A stretch of 6,860 bases of DNA from an uncultured Peptococcaceae bacterium (lineage in GTDB: Bacteria; Bacillota; Peptococcia; Peptococcales; Peptococcaceae), in contig CABVBB010000116.1 of the NCBI GenBank assembly GCA_902496505.1, positions 1-6,860 of the forward strand, written 5' to 3'. The position numbers were made by a program, and so were the translations under genes. The notes below the pieces were generated by a model. The model was not told where the DNA came from. It did no database searches and was given only the letters and a program-made list of their open reading frames with translations. Positions 5,211 through 6,860 of the stretch are shown here, piece by piece. Positions within the stretch are counted from its first letter, which is position 1; each line of letters starts with the position of its first letter.

Positions 5211-6086
5211 ATGATGACTGTCAAGCAAGTGGCCACATTGACCGGCGTCAGTGTGCGCACGCTGCAATTTTATGATGAGATCGGTCTCTTGAAGCCAGCA
5301 CAGACCACAGCCGCCGGCTATAGGCTGTACGACGAAGAGACCTTAGAGACCTTGCAGCAGATCCTATTTTTCAAAGAACTGGATTTTACCTTAAAAGAGA
5401 TCAAGACCATCATGGCTGATCCCCAATTCGACAAAACCGCGGTCTTCGCCAAACAGCGCGAACTGATCACGCTCAAGCGCGACCGCTTGGACGGCTTATT
5501 GGGACTTTTAGATCGATTGCTCAAAGGAGAAGATCACATGGATTTCGATAAATTTGATATGAGTACCTATTTTCAGCTGCTGGAGGATTTCAAACAGACC
5601 CACACCGCGGACATCATCCAGCAAATGGGCAGCCTGGAAGAGTATGACCACATGCTCTCCGAGCTGCGCGCTAACGAGACGCAAATTGCAGAAATGGCGC
5701 TGCGCACCCATGGCAGCTTAGAAGCCTTCACCAACGCTATGCAGAAAAACATGACCCAGTTTTTCACCAAAGGCCCCGCTGTCACCCCCGAAGAAGCCGC
5801 CAGCCTCACCGAGATCACCAAAATGCTCACCCAAAAGCTCACCAGCGACCTCACCAAAGACGTCACCGCCCCCGACATCCAGGCCGCTACCCGCGAGCTC
5901 ATCACCTTCACCACCCTCTGCAACCGCAGTACTGAGACCGGCGAGCTCGGCGATCCCTATTGGTCCTTCATGGCCGACTGCTACCTGACCAACCCCGCCT
6001 TCATCCAAACCACCGACGACCAATACGGCCAAGGCGCAGCCCAATTCATCGGCGAGGCCATCAAGGCTTATCTCAAAAACAAATAA
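5211..6086 (+). CDS. MerR-family transcriptional activator with TipAS-like drug-binding domain
   Basis: A 291-residue regulator. Residues 1-70 are the MerR DNA-binding head: helix-turn-helix TVKQVATLTGVSVRTLQFYDEIGLL, the wing around AAGYRLYDEETL, then the helices LQQILFFKELDFTLKEI. Residues 75-106 form the dimerising coiled coil. Residues 110-291 are helical; their end, YLTNPAFIQTTDDQYGQGAAQFIGEAI, fits the closing part of the TipAS antibiotic-recognition domain known from TipA and Mta-type regulators. The protein has only two cysteines, C237 and C257, both in this domain; C237 lies about where TipA proteins have a drug-reactive Cys, but this is an alignment by eye. Such proteins bind hydrophobic or thiopeptide drugs and activate their own gene or a pump gene by untwisting the promoter. 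No transporter gene is next to it here. Start at ATG 5211 (or 5214) is set by AGGTGA. The drug-binding half has strikingly C-rich codons. Confidence 0.87.
   Translation: MMTVKQVATLTGVSVRTLQFYDEIGLLKPAQTTAAGYRLYDEETLETLQQILFFKELDFTLKEIKTIMADPQFDKTAVFAKQRELITLKRDRLDGLLGLLDRLLKGEDHMDFDKFDMSTYFQLLEDFKQTHTADIIQQMGSLEEYDHMLSELRANETQIAEMALRTHGSLEAFTNAMQKNMTQFFTKGPAVTPEEAASLTEITKMLTQKLTSDLTKDVTAPDIQAATRELITFTTLCNRSTETGELGDPYWSFMADCYLTNPAFIQTTDDQYGQGAAQFIGEAIKAYLKNK
5524..5540 (+). promoter_or_regulatory. Internal ribosome site and ATG for a separate drug-binding domain
   Basis: Inside the MerR-family gene, AAGGAG (5524-5529) stands 8 bases before an in-frame ATG (5538-5540, Met110). Translation from here would give a 182-residue protein that starts MDFDKFDMSTY and is exactly the TipAS-like domain without the DNA-binding head. 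The ribosome site is stronger than that of the full-length start. In Streptomyces lividans, tipA makes a long activator and a short drug-binding protein from such an internal start. Use of this site here is inference. Confidence 0.55.
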
Positions 6087-6133
6087 ACAGCAAAAGAAAC
6101 GGCTGTAACATTAGCCGTTTCTTTTGCTGTTTA
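6084..6133. terminator. Perfect 21-bp inverted repeat, probable bidirectional terminator
   Basis: Arms 6084-6104 and 6113-6133 are perfect 21-base complements around the 8-nt loop GTAACATT. The left arm begins with the TAA stop codon of the MerR-family gene. The inner part is GC-rich (ACGGCT/AGCCGT), and the outer right arm is rich in T (TTTCTTTTGCTGTTT), so the hairpin can act as a terminator even though no long T-run follows it. Being symmetrical, it would also serve the convergent phosphodiesterase gene, which stops at 6163. The region 6087-6162 holds nothing else. Confidence 0.72.
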
Positions 6134-6162
6134 TGCCAACTCTGAGCTTTGCTCAAAACCCT

Positions 6163-6860
6163 TCAAGGCGTATAGTGTTTCTCTTCAAAGCCTTCTAAAG
6201 CCTGCCAGATAATACCGCCCTCCACATTACTGGGAGCGCTTGTATTCGTCAAGTAGCAGATCGTTGGCACCACATCCGTGATTCGAACAACACGGTTGAA
6301 CAAAACGCCTTTCTTGAAACCGCCGCCGATCATCAGGCATAAATTGTTTAGGGAATAGCCTTCATTGGTGGCTGTAGATGGGCAGTTAGCATGCTCCATG
6401 CAGAAAGTCGGCACCAGCTGGACCAAGATATCCCCACAGTGAGGACCGCCCATGCCAACGATCTCCATTTCTTCACGATTCATGCAGAACGCCACAACTC
6501 GCTTGCCGCTGTGCGGGTGGCGGTAATTATACAAAGCGCTGATGACCTCCTGAACAACATTATCGTAATCCTCTGGTTCAACGATTCCCTGCGGATCTCT
6601 GCCCTTTAAATTGATATAGACATAAGAGGATCTTTGGGCGACAGCCTTGGTTTGATCCCAATCCACCACTGGCTGGCCCTGTTCATCGAGATGCGTTTTC
6701 GTATAACCTAAAGATTCCAGCACGCCATAGGTGATACCCGGTATCGCGCCAATGCCGGGATTCAGATCTCCAACACTGTGCGGCACCGCTGCATGGTCTG
6801 AGCAGATAAAAATGCTGGTATCCTCATCAACATACTTGAGCATTTCACCAATATAGACAT
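6163..6860 (-). CDS. Alkaline-phosphatase-superfamily phosphodiesterase, C-terminal part (partial)
   Basis: The last 231 codons of a gene that enters from beyond position 6860; the ATG at 6843 is internal, since the frame stays open upstream (VYIGE before it). Features of type I phosphodiesterase/nucleotide pyrophosphatase proteins are visible: the metal-binding SDH motif (codons around 6793-6801) after TSIFIC, then YINLKGRDPQGIVEP, a later GGPHCGD with a likely metal-ligand region, a glycine turn GGGFKKG, and the usual ending RITDVVPTICYLTNTSAPSNVEGGIIWQAL. These enzymes use two zinc or similar ions to split phosphoesters or phosphonates; the catalytic Thr/Ser lies in the missing N-terminal part, so substrate class cannot be judged. 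It converges on the MerR-family gene and shares its hairpin terminator. Family call is good; specific function is unknown. Confidence 0.8.
   Translation of the reverse strand, partial: VYIGEMLKYVDEDTSIFICSDHAAVPHSVGDLNPGIGAIPGITYGVLESLGYTKTHLDEQGQPVVDWDQTKAVAQRSSYVYINLKGRDPQGIVEPEDYDNVVQEVISALYNYRHPHSGKRVVAFCMNREEMEIVGMGGPHCGDILVQLVPTFCMEHANCPSTATNEGYSLNNLCLMIGGGFKKGVLFNRVVRITDVVPTICYLTNTSAPSNVEGGIIWQALEGFEEKHYTP

Noticed and set aside
5718..6044. A Gly-rich minus-strand open frame opposite the TipAS-like domain.
   Set aside because: Its low-complexity Gly, Val and Glu composition is what the C-rich sense codons produce when read backwards; the sense frame has clear domains.

Overview
The window looks like a chromosomal stretch of a Bacillota (Firmicutes) bacterium of moderately high GC. 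The evidence is strong AGGAGG-type ribosome sites, a BlaI/BlaR1 pair, a TipA-like MerR regulator and sigma-A promoters with 17-bp spacers. A Negativicutes or Clostridia member is possible, but the sequence does not fix the genus. No mobile element, tRNA, rRNA or CRISPR array is visible.

Layout, left to right. Positions 2-259 (+) hold the last 85 codons of a ferrous iron permease, FeoB. A bidirectional terminator (268-312) separates it from a convergent class I alpha aminotransferase (320-1564, -), which has its own promoter with a 17-bp spacer (1610-1638). Next comes a three-gene minus-strand operon, read 4992 to 1658: a BlaI/MecI-type repressor, a BlaR1/MecR1-type sensor protease with a penicillin-binding domain, and a lipoprotein of unknown function whose start overlaps the sensor's stop. 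Its promoter (5037-5065) carries two BlaI-like palindromes, one between -35 and -10 and one just after the transcription start. Divergent from it is a MerR-family regulator with a TipAS-like drug-binding domain (5211-6086, +), with its own promoter, a MerR-type dyad in the promoter spacer and a hairpin at the mRNA 5' end. A perfect 21-bp inverted repeat ends that gene. The last feature (6163-6860, -) is the C-terminal part of an alkaline-phosphatase-superfamily phosphodiesterase that runs off the window.

How the parts work together (inference): the centre of the window is two drug-sensing circuits placed back to back. In the first, BlaR1 would detect a beta-lactam outside the cell and activate its intracellular zinc protease. 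This would lead to loss of BlaI and derepression of the operon, including the lipoprotein; no beta-lactamase or penicillin-binding protein target gene is present here. In the second, the MerR/TipA-like protein would bind a drug and activate its own promoter. An internal ribosome site and ATG exactly between its DNA-binding and drug-binding halves suggests the free drug-binding domain is also made, as in the Streptomyces TipAL/TipAS pair. FeoB, the aminotransferase and the phosphodiesterase look like ordinary housekeeping genes.
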